A program made the translations under genes and the position numbers. Under the pieces are notes generated by a model. It worked only from the letters and a program-made list of their open reading frames with translations, ran no database searches and was not told the origin of the DNA. Shown here one piece after another: positions 1 to 12,316 of a stretch of 64,000 bases of DNA (position 1 is its first letter; the number at the start of each line of letters is the position of its first letter). The DNA is taken from positions 2,681,001 to 2,745,000 of the forward strand of contig NC_081817.1 in the NCBI RefSeq assembly GCF_030704535.1, given 5' to 3'. The stretch comes from Vitis vinifera (taxonomy: Eukaryota > Streptophyta > Magnoliopsida > Vitales > Vitaceae).

Positions 1-3000
1 GTATGTAATCCTAGAGAACTGATTAGGGATGTAACTTTCATGTGACCAAATGCACTTCTTAGAACAAAAGGGGGTGAAAAGGTAACAGAGGTTGTTGACT
101 GGTGAACTTCTCTTTTAGAGAATTTATCCTTAGGATCATCAGTGGGCTGAAATTCATTGTTACCAGAAAACTTTTCATAGCACTGGCGGTCAATCTCAAC
201 AGGAATCTCAGAGATACTTGTTTCTGGCCTACCAGCACCTAAATAAATACATGAAGATGAAAAAAATATTATACATAAATTAAAAAAAAAAAATGTATAT
301 AATAAAACCACTTATTGAGTGATAGAAGATAGATTGAAACTGAATGGAAATATCAAAAAATGGATTATCACAGTTCAGGATATCAATACATAATTCTCAC
401 CTATGGCCACATGTTAAGCAAACAAGGAAATATAGTCATAACTTTTGAAGTCTATTAAACTTGGGGTAATATTATTGAGAAACAGAATCATTTTTACTTC
501 AGAATATCAGATTAAGCACACAGCAAGGTAGCATGAGATTAGGTTGTCAATTATCGAAGCACCAGATCTCAAACCTTGCATTCAATCATGAGTGCATGAA
601 TGCAGGAACCAAATTCACTGTTTACAAAAGATCAAACCCATGTTTGCAAACCCTTGTCCTATTGTTCTTCAACTTGATCACATTAGATAATTAGTGAATG
701 TCCTTAAGAAAAACTACAAAAGAGGGTTAAAAAAAGGTATTCCCCATAGAAGAGTACAAAGAACTGGTGATTGGCATAATGGACAGAAATGAAAATGAAT
801 GAAAAGGAAAAGGATAAAAGTAAAAATACACCCTAGGAGTCTGACAAACATGAATCATCAAATTTGTGTTCAAGATAACATAAATTTCAACTTTAATTTA
901 ATTTAACACATTGCATGCAGATCTCAAACAAAGAACCAAGAACAGAAACTTATAATCCAAAAGGACCAACAGTTGAGAAACCAAAATTAATTTAATCATC
1001 TTGAACGATCAATCAAGCTCTTACCAAAAGGCTGAACAAGATTTTCTTAAAAGTTAGTTACCTCCAAGATCCAACTGTTGGGTTTTCTCTGCATCGGAAA
1101 ATGGTATGTTCCGCATCCTCATCTGAGTTTTGTCCCTTCCAACATTATCCTCAACCTCCCTATCAACTGCAGGTTCGATATCGTAATCATGTCCACTGTT
1201 CTTCGACAAAGTTCTCACTCCCAGCCGTGCAAATAGTTCAGACCTTAAAGTTGCTTCCAGGAGTAAAGAATCCTCAGGGCTATCAGTAGCAAATTTTGTG
1301 TTCAGCTCGTTTATTTCCTTTTCCCTTTCTTCTGAAACAGCCTCTTTTCTCCAAGACTCTGCATTGGGCTGAACAGACTCATGTTCAAATGGAAATGCGT
1401 CTTCATCTTCATCTGCAGAAATATTTGGATCATTGGATGGAGAGCACAATCTATTTGCAGCACTGCTACCCTTACGAGGCAATAACTCTGATGTACTAGC
1501 ATCAGGTTCACTACATGGTTCAGACCCCAAATTTTGTCCATCAACATGCTGATAAGGCTTGGTGAATGGTACACCATCTACACTCTGGATGTTTGAATCA
1601 TAACCTGGATTGTTAAAACCATCAAACTTAGTCTGAATCAGATTGCTCGACATGGGTATTTGAGCCAGGTCAAACTCAGACATGTTATTTGAGGAATTCA
1701 ACCCGATTGCAGCATGTTCATGCTGCCTAGAGGTCCAAAATAAACTGGAATCCTCCATAGTTAAAGATCGAAACTGTGCTGAAAACATTTCCCTTTTGCG
1801 ATAGAGATAAGTGCATCTAGCATTAGCCTCAATCAAGGCCCTTTGGGCTTTACGATAAGCTTTAAGGGCATTTCTTTCTTCAATTTCACACTTGCGCCTT
1901 TGCTCTTGAGCTTCCTCCAGCTCCTTGTCTTGCAATTCCTCAATTTCAACTAATGACTGTATGTCCATGTTATTATGTCCAGAAATGTTTATATCATTCA
2001 AACAATTCCAGAGATTTGCATTGTTAAGAGATGTCTAGCATAAAGGAAATAAAAAGAAATCAGTCATTATTGAAACAAAAAGACAGAACAATTCATTAAA
2101 CGGTAAAAAAAAACCACAAATAAAACTTATAGATATACATTAGACGTCTCCAACTTGCTATCTGGAACCTGGAGCAAGCATACCTGACATATACTGTTAG
2201 ACCTGGACTCCAGTTTCTTATTATTGGATATGGCCTCCCCATAACCATTGCTTCTCATTAAATTGTGTTGGCATGTCATTTTGTTTGGTGGATGATGTGC
2301 ATCAACTCCACTAGGACAATTGAACCCAGCAACATTCTGCAAAGTTAGAAAATAGTACAATAAAATAACCCTTAAATTTTTTTTGAAACAATGAAGTTAT
2401 TAAAATTCTGACATTTATGAGTTACACAAATTCATATTCGATTTCAGCATGGCAAGTTGCCATTTCTAAGGAACATGAAGCTTGATGCTCCAAACCAAAG
2501 AATCAGAACTCCCTCAAGTTTGTAGACAATCTTCACTGAAATTCAATCATAGAGTACTAATCAACATGCAAATGATTCTCACAAGTAGGCTGTGACAGAA
2601 AAAATGAGTTTATTATTGAAGCAGATAGGATAGGAAATCAAATAGGCCAAGCATACAGCTGTGGGAGATCAATGTCAGAAACATTAAGCAAGACTCATCA
2701 AGTTCTGGGACCATTAACTTACAGATCTCTTTGGGGAAGCATTGGAAGCCATATTTGCCAATGGTACAGTTTGGTTTAACACTACTAAACGATCCACCTG
2801 TCTAGCATTCCTGTCTGACTGGCTATCACCAATATTGTCAGCACCTGCAGAGCCATAATGAACCCTTTTTCTTAGGCACCTCAGAAGTGTGGTACAGGAT
2901 GATATTTGGGAAAAAAAATAAACAAAATACCAACCATTTTTACGAAGATTTTCCAAAGAAACAGCTGGCCGCTTCTCATCTTGCTTTTTCCATTTAACAA

Positions 3001-5648
3001 TGCTTGATTGTGTCCTGTTGGCAGGAACTTCTTTCTCACAATAGCTATGATCAATCTTGTCCCTATCCAGAAGGCCACTACTCTGTGATGCTGGCTCTTT
3101 TAATCCTAACAGGGATTTTGCAGCAGGTACATCGTGTCGGTCATCTAAATTTGAATTTATCTGTCTAGAATATGTTCCACTGACTTTTAAACGTTTACCA
3201 TCAGGTTCTTTTGGTTCTAACTGTTGAATGTCAATAGAAGTAGATCTGCTTTTGCCAGTTGTACTATTGTTTAGGTTCATCGAGTTATTATCCTTACATG
3301 AACCTGAAACTGTTTCCTTATTTTGCTGTGAAACTATTTCCTTGTTCTGCTGGGCAGACTTAAGCTTCAGTTCACTCTCCCGAAGTGCTATCTGCTGTCG
3401 CAAGTCCTGAAGTTTACTATTATTCAGAAACACACCTTGTGTAACTTCACGGTCCCGCTTAGCTAAATTTTTGTTAAGGGCACTAAAATTTCCAACCCGA
3501 GATCCTTGCTCAATTAACAATGGTCCAGCATTCCTGGAATTGAATCCTTTGGCTTTTGTCGATTGGATGAATCTGCGACTTAAAGGAACTTTCTTAGGTA
3601 CCATTTTAGTTTCAGTTCCAGTGGTCCGTTCTAACATTTCTGATTTTCTCACTGAGGAAGCAGGTGTTCTTTTATTGCCATCCACTCTGACTGTATCGCC
3701 TTTAGTTTCCAGAGTTGAAGCCTTCTCTTGTCCATACTCTTCAGAATCACTGCCACTGTCATTGTCTGAGAAGCTTATCACAAGGTTATTGTTGGACCCC
3801 GGAGGACCATACCATCCAGATGAACCAGATTTAAAAGGCACCCGATTTTTTTCAAAACCCTTATGATAGTTTGGTTGAATGGATGTTCTAGCTTGAATGT
3901 CAATAGATATTGCAGCATTATTCACAGAAACAGACTTCCCTGTGAAGTAAATATCAATCCATGAAAAAAAATGCTTCTACTGAGTACTGACAGGATAATA
4001 GTCATAAAATTAAATAGATGATGGACACCAAAACCAACACAAAAGAAATAACATAACACTTGGCAAAGCAATATGAAAATAACCTGGAAACAAGATTCTA
4101 CATTAGGGTAAAATTAACTTGAATTATGATGGTCACAAGTGCAGCACTTCCAACTAAATGCCCATATCATGGAGCTAGAGAAGTGGGTGCATGGTGACAG
4201 GAGTGTCAGAGAAATCTAATTTAAAAACAATAAACCTCAAGAATCTGCAGAATGAGTACACAGGCTTCTGTATATTTTTATATACAAATGTATGAAGTAC
4301 CCATAAGCAGATAGATATAGTGATTCCACTCTTTCCATGTCAATATGTTGCATGTATCTATGTAATAATTACAACATAAAAAATTTAATACGTCCAATTT
4401 CATCATCTGAAGATTGAGACAAAGACCAACTCCAGAAGCTTTAGAGGAAAGTCCAAAGAAGGTTTTTATCACAAGCTGCTCTTTTCTTTTTCACCATCTC
4501 TTCTTTCTTCGCTCCAATTTTTCCCTCTTTCAACTCAATTCACTGCAAATCACTAAATTATTCATGACAACAGCTGAGATACCAACCGGCCAATATATTT
4601 TATTTCCACCCATTACTAGTAATGCCCTATCCATCCAAAACCATCATCTCACAAAATATTATGAGAGAGAGCAAAGAAGGAACTGTGAAATGAACTTGGC
4701 GAAGTAACACTCCCCCAGAAAGGATCCGTACACCAAGGGACAGAAATAATAAAATTAAACAAATTAAAGAGTTCAAGTCTTCCCTGTGAAATGGCTAACG
4801 ATACCTACCCGCCTTAGTGCCTTGGGTGTTTTTGTTCGAAGGAGCAACTAAGATGGGCTCCACTGGAGGGACTGTGGCACCAACAGATGGCGCCGGTGAG
4901 GAAGAGGGAAGTCCCTGCAGTATTGAGTAAAGTCATATAAGAACAAAATACATGTTTAGTAATAATATTTCTAAAATGCAGAAAGAAAAGATAGCCCAAC
5001 AAAAATTCCAGGATTCTACTAAACTGGCTTAAGTAAAATTGCATAAAACGCAAATTCATCATACTGAATCAGAAATAATTGGCCATTACAAAGGAAACAA
5101 ATGCAAAAACACACAAAATAAAGAAAATAACAGACTCTAATGCCACATAGTAGAAAACACACTAACAATCGAATGGACAGATTTGCCAATAAACCTTTTA
5201 TTATCACATTAAATCACAATATCACTGAAATAATCGTTGCTAAGAGAATTCAAGAACAAAGAATAAAATAAAATCAAAATTCTGAACCTTGGGAACTTGA
5301 AAACCCAAAACACTCCACTCAAATATTCTCCTCAACTGATACGATTTTCTCTCATCAATTCCCTGCCCCTTTCCTCGTTTTCTCAGCAACCAAAAGGAGG
5401 GCAGAGGAGAGAAATCGACCGCATGTAAAATTCATCAAGAAAACACATCAAAAGTCAAAGAACAAAAAAAGAAAGAAGAAAAAAAAGGAGGGAACTAGGG
5501 TTTTGGGAGATGATACGTCGTCTTCTGACGAAGATAGCTCGCCTTCTTCTCTGTGTTTGGCGGATTTGTTGGAGAGGTCAGAGCTAGGGTTTGATGGTGC
5601 AGTAGCGGAGGCAGTGGGTTTGGGCCTCACCTCCAGGTTCGCCTCCAT
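1..5648 (-). CDS. ZFC3H1-like zinc-finger protein, N-terminal part (3' end outside window)
   Basis: Seven exons join in frame: 5517-5648, 4809-4914, 2935-3939, 2723-2844, 2184-2336, 1062-2034 and <1-238, about 909 residues before the window edge. The start at 5648 is followed closely by the acidic motif REEGELSSSEDD, typical of the N-terminus of the ZFC3H1 family. The middle is Ser/Lys-rich and disordered. The exon at 1062-2034 has a strong coiled coil (from IEELQDKELEEAQEQRR onward). The last exon contains VLRSAFGHMK, a segment I recognise from plant members. Animal ZFC3H1 links the RNA helicase MTR4 to poly(A)-RNA decay by the nuclear exosome; the same nuclear role here is inferred. The C3H1 zinc finger and the C-terminal helical repeats must lie beyond position 1. 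Exon 1 could instead end at 5496 (GTTCCC donor) in the same frame, but the GTATCA donor is better. Confidence 0.72.
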
Positions 5649-6211
5649 TTCCCTCTCTTCTTTCTTTCTTCCTTCCTTTTTTCTCTCCTCTAGAATTGGA
5701 ATTTTGCGGGTAAGGCACAGTAGCTAAACGCAGAGGAAATTTTGGTCTCCGAAATCGAGAATCAAGAAAACGAATTTTGGGGCGGCCGTAATAGGAGCAA
5801 TTACTGGAATGCCCTTGTCTTGATCCTGGTATCACGCACAGTGTCCTTTTTCTTGCGCCAGTCCACCCTTCAACGTTTGACAATCGCCACCGACCGTTGA
5901 ATGCGTACATTTATATATATTGACGAAAATATATATTTTTGTTAATTAAAAAATTGGTTGGTTTTATAATAAAATAATAAATTCAACGATACTTGATTTT
6001 TGATACAAATAAATCCTATAATTCTGGGAGGACAGTGAAGCCAGGCTGGGGTGGTGGGTCAGACCGGCCATGCCACGCGTCCAATCCCTAGCCAGGTTTC
6101 ACGAAACTCTGTGCCTCCAAAAGAAAATCCCCCACCAACGCCTGAATTCGAATGCGATTCTGCAAAACCCCTAACATCCCAACCTTTGTGTTTGATTGCC
6201 AGATTGCCAAA
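5649..6211. promoter_or_regulatory. Divergent promoter region between ZFC3H1-like and ALY-like genes
   Basis: About 560 bp separates the two head-to-head start codons (5648 on -, 6212 on +). The left side (about 5640-5700) is CT/GA-rich, as in many plant 5' leaders. The centre (about 5905-6020) is AT-rich with TATA-like runs near 5910-5935. No coding frame here looks real; the small open frames are in low-complexity or leader sequence. Shared regulation is inferred from the geometry only. Confidence 0.45.
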
Positions 6212-8556
6212 ATGCCTGATCCGCTGGACATGTCTCTCGATGAAATCATCAGAAATAAGAAGAAATCCGCAGGAGTTAGCAGCAATGTCAGAGGCATAGG
6301 TTCCGGTCCCGGCCCCGGCCCAGCTCGCCGTTTCGGGAACCGCGAACTGCTCAGAACGACGCCGTATTCGGTTGCCCCGGTCAATTAGGGGGGGTTTTGT
6401 TGTTTTATTCTTTTGCATTTGATGAGACTACTTCCTGTTTGGTTTTGCTTCTGAAAAGCAGAAGCCTCGAATTAACTGACTTACTGTGTCGAGAGTCTTT
6501 ACTGGGGGTCTTTGAATTTTTCGATTTATCTCATTTTCCTGCATTTCCTTTTTCTCAGAAGAAACGAAGGTGTCCTACGGCTTCTGTTTTCTGTTCTACT
6601 TGTTCTTTGCATTTTCTTTGTGTCCCTTTTTTGGTTGAGATAGACAACAAAAATGACAATGTGTTGTGTTACTGAGTGCAATGCAGGTTTTTCAAGTGCT
6701 GGAAGCAGCATGGAAGCAGGAAGTGTTTACAGGTGGAGTGTCTACAATGGAGACTGGTACCAAGCTGTATATTTCGAACTTAGAGTACGGTGTTTCTAAT
6801 GATGACATTAAGGTATTTTTGTTGTTGTTGTTATTGATGTCCCTTAAATTTTGAATCGGTCCCAGTAGAAGTGTTCTTTATTGAGCGTGATTGTCTATTT
6901 ATGAGTGAATATCTTTGGTAGATGAATGAACTATATGTGGGTCGGTTGGTTTATTTATGATTTGGCTGTTGGCTTCTTTGATATAGATTTTATGATTGAC
7001 CATATGTGGTTTTTAATGCTTATTGTGTATTTCTTGGGTAGATTTGTAAGAAGGATGAATTCATTTACCTTTGTCTTATGATAAAATGGAGGAAGGAAAA
7101 GAAAAAGAAAAGGAAAAGGAAAACCAATGTAGTCTCAATTCCTTTTTGGGTTTTGTTGTTGTTCCTGAAAGTAAATTGAAAAACCAAACTCAACTATGCT
7201 AAATATTTGTATTTGGCTCGGTTTAATGGAGTCCTTCATTTTAACATTATAAATAATGAAAACTTAAGGAGTCAAAATTTTGATATTTTTCTTTTCCTAC
7301 ACTTAGCAATCAGATGAAGTGATATTGGGAAAACTTAAAGCAAGGGGAAAACTTAAAGCAAGACAGGTTTGTTAGACTAGTGGATGGAGCTAAACATGCC
7401 TAACAGCATCTGAGCGAGAGAATTCATGGGGGAGAATGGTGGTTTGACAATGGTCATGGTGGTTGGTGGATTGGATGCAATGTAGGAAAAGTGGATATGA
7501 GCTGCAATGGTGGAAGAGAAGTAGTGTCTCACAGAATGATGAAGTGGTGCGTCGTAGAGTGGTAATGTTGGTAAGATGGAAAAAGTGCATCCCATGGCAG
7601 TATTATTGCTGTTTGTTAATAATATCATTGAAAGGCTTAATAAAATGGAATAGGTCAAGTTTCAGGAGCAATGCTAGTTTTGCTGAAATACTTCTCTGAA
7701 CAGATTATCCAACAAGACTCAAAACACAAATGCCCTTGAATTTTCAGATAGGCACATTACATGCCTCTAAATAACGCATTTCAAAAAATGATATATCATT
7801 TTCAAGTTGTTGATGCATTGCAACTTTGAGCTGGCTTCAGAGCTCTAGCACTGTACATAGTACAGATGCATGTTCACTTTCTTGTGGATTTAAATTTTCA
7901 GATAGGCACATCACATGCCTCTAAATAACGCATTTCAAAAAATAATTTATCATTTTCAAGTTGTTGATGCATTGCAGGAACCAAAACTGTGAGCTGGCTT
8001 CAGAGCTCTAGAACTGTACATAGTACAGATGCATGTTCACTTTCTTGTGGATTTAAATTCTTGTGATGATAATGACTTCAACATTGCTTGCCATCTCTTT
8101 ATCAGTTTTCTAATGCAAACTTTATAATTTTGTTATGCCGTTTGGCTATTCTTTTGCAAGTCATATAACTTTTTCACTCAATATAAAGAGTTAAGATTGT
8201 ATAATTACATCATTATCACCTATAAAAGATAATGACGTTAACAATGATTACACAACATTCACTCAGTTCTTTTCAGGAGCTCTTTTCCGAGGTTGGTGAA
8301 CTGAAACAATACTCAATCCATTATGATAAGAGTGGAATATCAAAGGTATCTTGGGGGCTTTGGGTTAGCTTAGTCCTTTATTGTAGTAGCCTCTTTTTTT
8401 TCTCTGTAAGTGGCTTAGAAAGATTGTTTCTCATAGGGGACAGGCGAAGTTGTCTTTTTGCGTCAGACAGATGCTCTAGCAGCCATTAAGAGATACAACA
8501 ATGTTCAGCTTGATGGTAAGCCACAGAAAATAGATCTTATAGGAGCAAATTTCTAG
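6212..8556 (+). CDS. ALY/REF (THO4-like) mRNA-export RRM protein, closed early by an in-frame TAG; possible pseudogene
   Basis: Coding exons 6212-6379, 6687-6812, 8277-8345 and 8437-8556, all with GT-AG introns in matching phase, give 160 residues. The N-terminus LDMSLDEIIRNKKKS is the UAP56-binding motif of ALY proteins. It is followed by a short GP-rich linker and an RRM with RNP2-like LYISNL and RNP1-like GTGEVVFL; KRYNNVQLDGKPQKIDL closes the RRM. ALY proteins bridge mRNA, the helicase UAP56 and the export receptor in the nucleus. After IGANF comes TAG (8554-8556), yet the same frame continues with family-like APAVVQPTTNG to a donor near 8621. This suggests a nonsense mutation that removes the RGG-rich tail and second helicase-binding motif. 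If expressed, the product is a C-terminally truncated RRM protein. The ATG at 6152 is in frame, but the family starts at 6212. Confidence 0.65.
7741..8058 (+). repeat. Tandem direct duplication, period 154 bp, in ALY-like intron 2
   Basis: Two adjacent copies (7741-7894 and 7895-8058) start with TTTTCAGATAGGCACAT and end with CTTTCTTGTGGATTTAAAT. Copy 2 carries an extra GAACCAAAACT-like insertion near 7978-7988 and a few substitutions. No coding content. Confidence 0.85.
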
Positions 8557-8676
8557 GCTCCTGCAGTTGTGCAGCCAACTACAAATGGCATAATGGGAAA
8601 ACCAAAAGGCTTTTTCAGAAGGTATGCACTTTTCTGATCTTTACCACATTCATCTCTTGTTTCTTTGCATTATCTT

Positions 8677-8683
8677 TTTCTTT

Positions 8684-8718
<35 letters not shown>

Positions 8719-8902
8719 CGAGGAACATGGCCAAACCCTTAGGACCCTCCATGGGGACCCAAACCTCAGGGTGCTGACTGCCTTACAACAACCAACGTCG
8801 AGTAAATTTAGGGTATCATCAATGGTACGATTCAAACCCAGGACCATGTCTGAGATCACACTTTCCAGTGTTCTCCCTGATCAACTAGGCTACCCTGGCA
8901 AG
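8677..8902 (-). mobile_element. tRNA-derived SINE with poly(A) tail and 20-bp target-site duplication
   Basis: Read on the minus strand, the element starts near 8900 with GGTAGCCTAGTTGATCAGGG, an A-box-like RNA polymerase III promoter. A B-box-like GGTTTGAATCGTACC follows, then about 130 bp of body, ending in a long A tail (T-run 8682-8713 on plus). It is flanked by perfect 20-bp direct repeats at 8657-8676 and 8903-8922 (TTGTTTCTTTGCATTATCTT). It lies in the intron after exon 4 of the ALY-like gene, antisense to it. The perfect duplication implies a fairly recent insertion. Confidence 0.88.
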
Positions 8903-9042
8903 TTGTTTCTTTGCATTATCTTAAAATAACTCTTTGTATATTCTATTTAATCTGCAGTTAGATACTGCCCATAAATTGCTTAATATTTTGAGTCCTTATC
9001 CAGATGCCATGCTTTTTGATGCTTGAGGTCTTGCATTTGCAG

Positions 9043-9786
9043 ATTAAGTTCCCTTCCACCAGGGAATAAAAGGCAAATTGAAAGGATGAATGTGAGTTTC
9101 TATGTGTGCTAATTTGAAGCCAGTGTCAAATGGTTCTTTTGGAAAACAACTATCTAAATTATTTTTATAACTACCAGGTTCATTGTGACAAGATAGATTT
9201 TGAAATCATGATGATATTATGCCCTTCCCTGTCTGTTGGTATTCTTAGAAATGTCATCTTTTTTCATGATGATATTATGGATCTGTCTCATCTCATTGTC
9301 TTAGAATGCTCTTTTCCCTGCTGCTATTATAATATAAAGACTCAGTTTCAATACACTCCTGAAGGTATTAATGTTGTGTCAGTGCCAACTATTCCATTAA
9401 CAACCAACACTAGTAAGGTGGTTAGTGTAATAAATTGTTGTCTCCATTTGTAATCGAAGTAAAAAGGAAAGAATGTAGATGTTGAGGATAAATTTGTTAG
9501 CGCCTGTTTCACTGAGGATACCTCAACTTTCCAGTCTCTTGATTTTTTTTGCTCTCTGATATTGCCTCGTGAAGGAAAGCTTGCCTTGCTCATATCTGTC
9601 ACTCGCTGCTTGAAATCTAGTTGAATTTTCTTCATCTTGACTAACATGTGATAATTGTCATTGGACAGTGTAGGAGACATGGGTGCTGCAAAGGGACGGG
9701 TTCTCGTTAGCAACAGTAAAGTAGGGTTGGAAGGTGGACGTGGGGGAGACCGGAGTGAGAAGATATCTGCTAAAGATTGCAAATAA
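9043..9786 (+). pseudogene. Relic 3' exons of the ALY-like gene
   Basis: 9043-9091 is an exon-like piece with a good acceptor (TTGCAG) and donor (GTGAGT); it continues the post-stop frame as LSSLPPGNKRQIERMN. At about 9670-9786 the plus strand reads EGGRGGDRSEKISAKD followed by CK and TAA. This resembles the ALY C-terminal GRG box and the start of its last helicase-binding motif, normally continued by an LDxxLxxYH-like stretch that is missing here. I could not join the two pieces in frame. With the TAG at 8554 this suggests the 3' half has decayed. Confidence 0.5.
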
Positions 9787-9789
9787 ATT

Positions 9790-12316
9790 GACGGCTTTCA
9801 CAGTTTTTTGCACAATAGAAGATATCTGAGCATTGGGACAGCAGCCTCTAGGTTTTCCCTACCCTTTGCTTGCTTGGCCTGTTGTTTGCCAACCATACGT
9901 GCCTCTTTCTGTGAGCTGATCCTGTATTGATTGGTGCCAAGTCTTGGCTCTTCAACCTATGACAAATGGCCTTTCCTCTGTAAACACGTCATCCATTTAA
10001 AAAATAAGTCCTAAAAACGCTGTCAAGATTTGGTTATAACATGTGAAGCATCGATTTGGTCATAACGCTGGCATTGCATTTAGATCTATTGATTTTAAAT
10101 CTCATCAGAGCCTGGTGATATTTCAATTTACTAGTTTGATCTATTGGTTATTTTTTTTTTAGTGAGAAGGGAGATGAATGAAAATAATAAATGAAAAGGA
10201 TAGAGAAGGTATATGATGAAATTTCAAAACTATGGAGACTAGATGTATTTAATCGAAACCTCGTGTGAGGTAAACGAAATTAACCCAAAATATCATTGTT
10301 GCTTTCAGAGGATGCAAACACTCCCAACAATTGAGTGGGAAAACTAACCATTGATTGAATCGAACCACAATGTTGGAAGATGTATATTAGACATTATTTT
10401 TGCTTTCAACGATAATGACACTTTAAAAATTCAGGAAACAGAAAAACAAACATATTCATTTTTTTCCTCTTGAAAACCAAAAAGGAAGGGTTCACCAAAC
10501 TGGGTAAAGCACCTAAAAAATCTCAGCTACTTTCCTCTTCTTATTCATGGTAAGCAGATTAAAGAAAAAACACGAGTACATTCATGCTCTGAATGGAAGT
10601 TAGCTCCCTCTTGGCCTTGGACTGTCGACTGTGTGACCATCCAAATCATAGGTACAGTATCAATTAAACATAATTTCAATTAAAATAAAACTTAAATGGA
10701 AATAGAATAGTGGTCCATGAATTCAGAAGCATAATTCCAGAAATGGATTGTCTGATTTGCTTCTAACAACCAACACAAAGGCTACTAATATGCAGTTCAA
10801 AAGGGGAAAAAGGAAAAATAGAATTAATAGTGCCCAAACCCAAAATAAGAACCAAAATTTTTCTATCATGAATTAAGCACTTAAAAAGTCGTACAGGAAG
10901 CAAACTTCTCAACAGCCATTTTACAACAACCGCAGGTGGGGGAGACAAAAATCACACATTTACAAGGTTAAAATAAATAATGAACAATGGATCAAAAAAA
11001 CATACCAGGCACACTTTGGTGATGTCCCTAATAACAGACACCCTTTGCTGAAGCCCCTCAAAATGTAGTCAGAAGAGCCCTTGTGATCCAACCTACCCTT
11101 TAGCACCCTTTATGGCCTATCAACTAAATATACAGGATCTTGAGTCTTGTCTCATCATTATCAAGAAGACCAACCTCTACAAATTAACAAGCTTGAAATT
11201 TTATTATCCATTAATGCCTCTTTTAAAAAACGAGTACAATGTCATCCTCAGGAACTACTTAAAAACATGGCCACGAGGTATTTGATCCTGTACAAAGAAA
11301 GGATTCCCCCAGAGTTGCCCGAGTAGTCTTCTGATGAAATAGTGCACACCAATAACTGCTTCCACATGGAAAAAGAAAAACATTTTATTACAAACATATG
11401 TCAGCCAAATACCTCTTTCAAACATCTGAGAACAAAAATAATCCTTTCCTTCAATTTCAATTCTATTAAAAATTTTCTCCATAGATGAGTAAAGCTTCAA
11501 AAATAGATCACTCTACTCCAATTTGATAGCAGTTCAACTTATTCAAAAAACAAGAATTGGAGTACCTTAGAAATCATATCAGTAATTAGAGTTGATATCG
11601 TCCATTATAATTTGGAGAAAAAGAATGGAAGCACAAGCCAAAGATAGAGAAAATCAAAAAGACTGAGTAGCATAAAAAGTCCTAATTTGTTGAGATAGAT
11701 AATAGATAATGGTACCTGAAGAATCTTCAATTCCCTGATCTGAAACATCCAGCAACTGCTTATAAGTTGAATAAATTAAAGAATCAAGCTACTTGGAAAA
11801 GTTACTAGACATCTCATCCCCTGGCTAAACTTCAATGAGAAGCCTCCAGTCCCAAACTTTCTGCTGAATATAGAACTTCATAAATTTCATTGTATGAAAG
11901 AATCTCTCATCAATCCATCATATTGATGTACAATTTGGAGATTGAGATATGGGAATTGGACAATAAATTGGTTCACCATTTTCTAAGAATCCCAGGGAAA
12001 AAATCCACAGGATTTATGGCTGCTGTTGAAGCATCTATGGTACTCAATTAGCCATCAGTCACCCAGTATCTTAGTTCATCTCATATGCTTAGCTTTGCAA
12101 TATTCCAGCCAGATTGAAGTACTTCAGTAAATCAAATCCCAAATATTTTATGCATGCTTAAAAAGTAATGCATCCTTTAATTATGGGTGTTGCAAACTTC
12201 AACCAGCTAATGCCAGGTGCTGAAACATCATACGCACCAGGAGTGATGAAACACCAACTCACTTAGCATGCAGCTTCTCCAAGTCAAGCAAAGTATATTT
12301 CCAAAAAAACATCAGA
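9790..12316. other. Intergenic stretch; includes the 3' region of the 1205-residue protein gene
   Basis: There is no convincing coding frame on either strand. The sequence is AT-rich and unremarkable. The part next to 12316 must contain the 3' UTR and polyadenylation region of the minus-strand gene that stops at 12317. Several hundred bases around 11000-12300 are less AT-biased and could be a long or spliced 3' UTR, but nothing proves this. Confidence 0.4.

Noticed and set aside
8720-8900. Possible tRNA gene on the minus strand (A and B boxes)
   Set aside because: No cloverleaf; long body, poly(A) and target duplication show a SINE.
8624-8929. 101-codon plus frame with a poly-Phe run
   Set aside because: It is the T-tail and body of the antisense SINE read through; no protein.
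9348-9782. 144-codon minus-strand frame overlapping the ALY-like 3' relics
   Set aside because: The plus strand here carries ALY-like tail sequence, and the minus peptide (LDFKQRVTDMSKASFPSR etc.) matches nothing I know. Probably a shadow frame.
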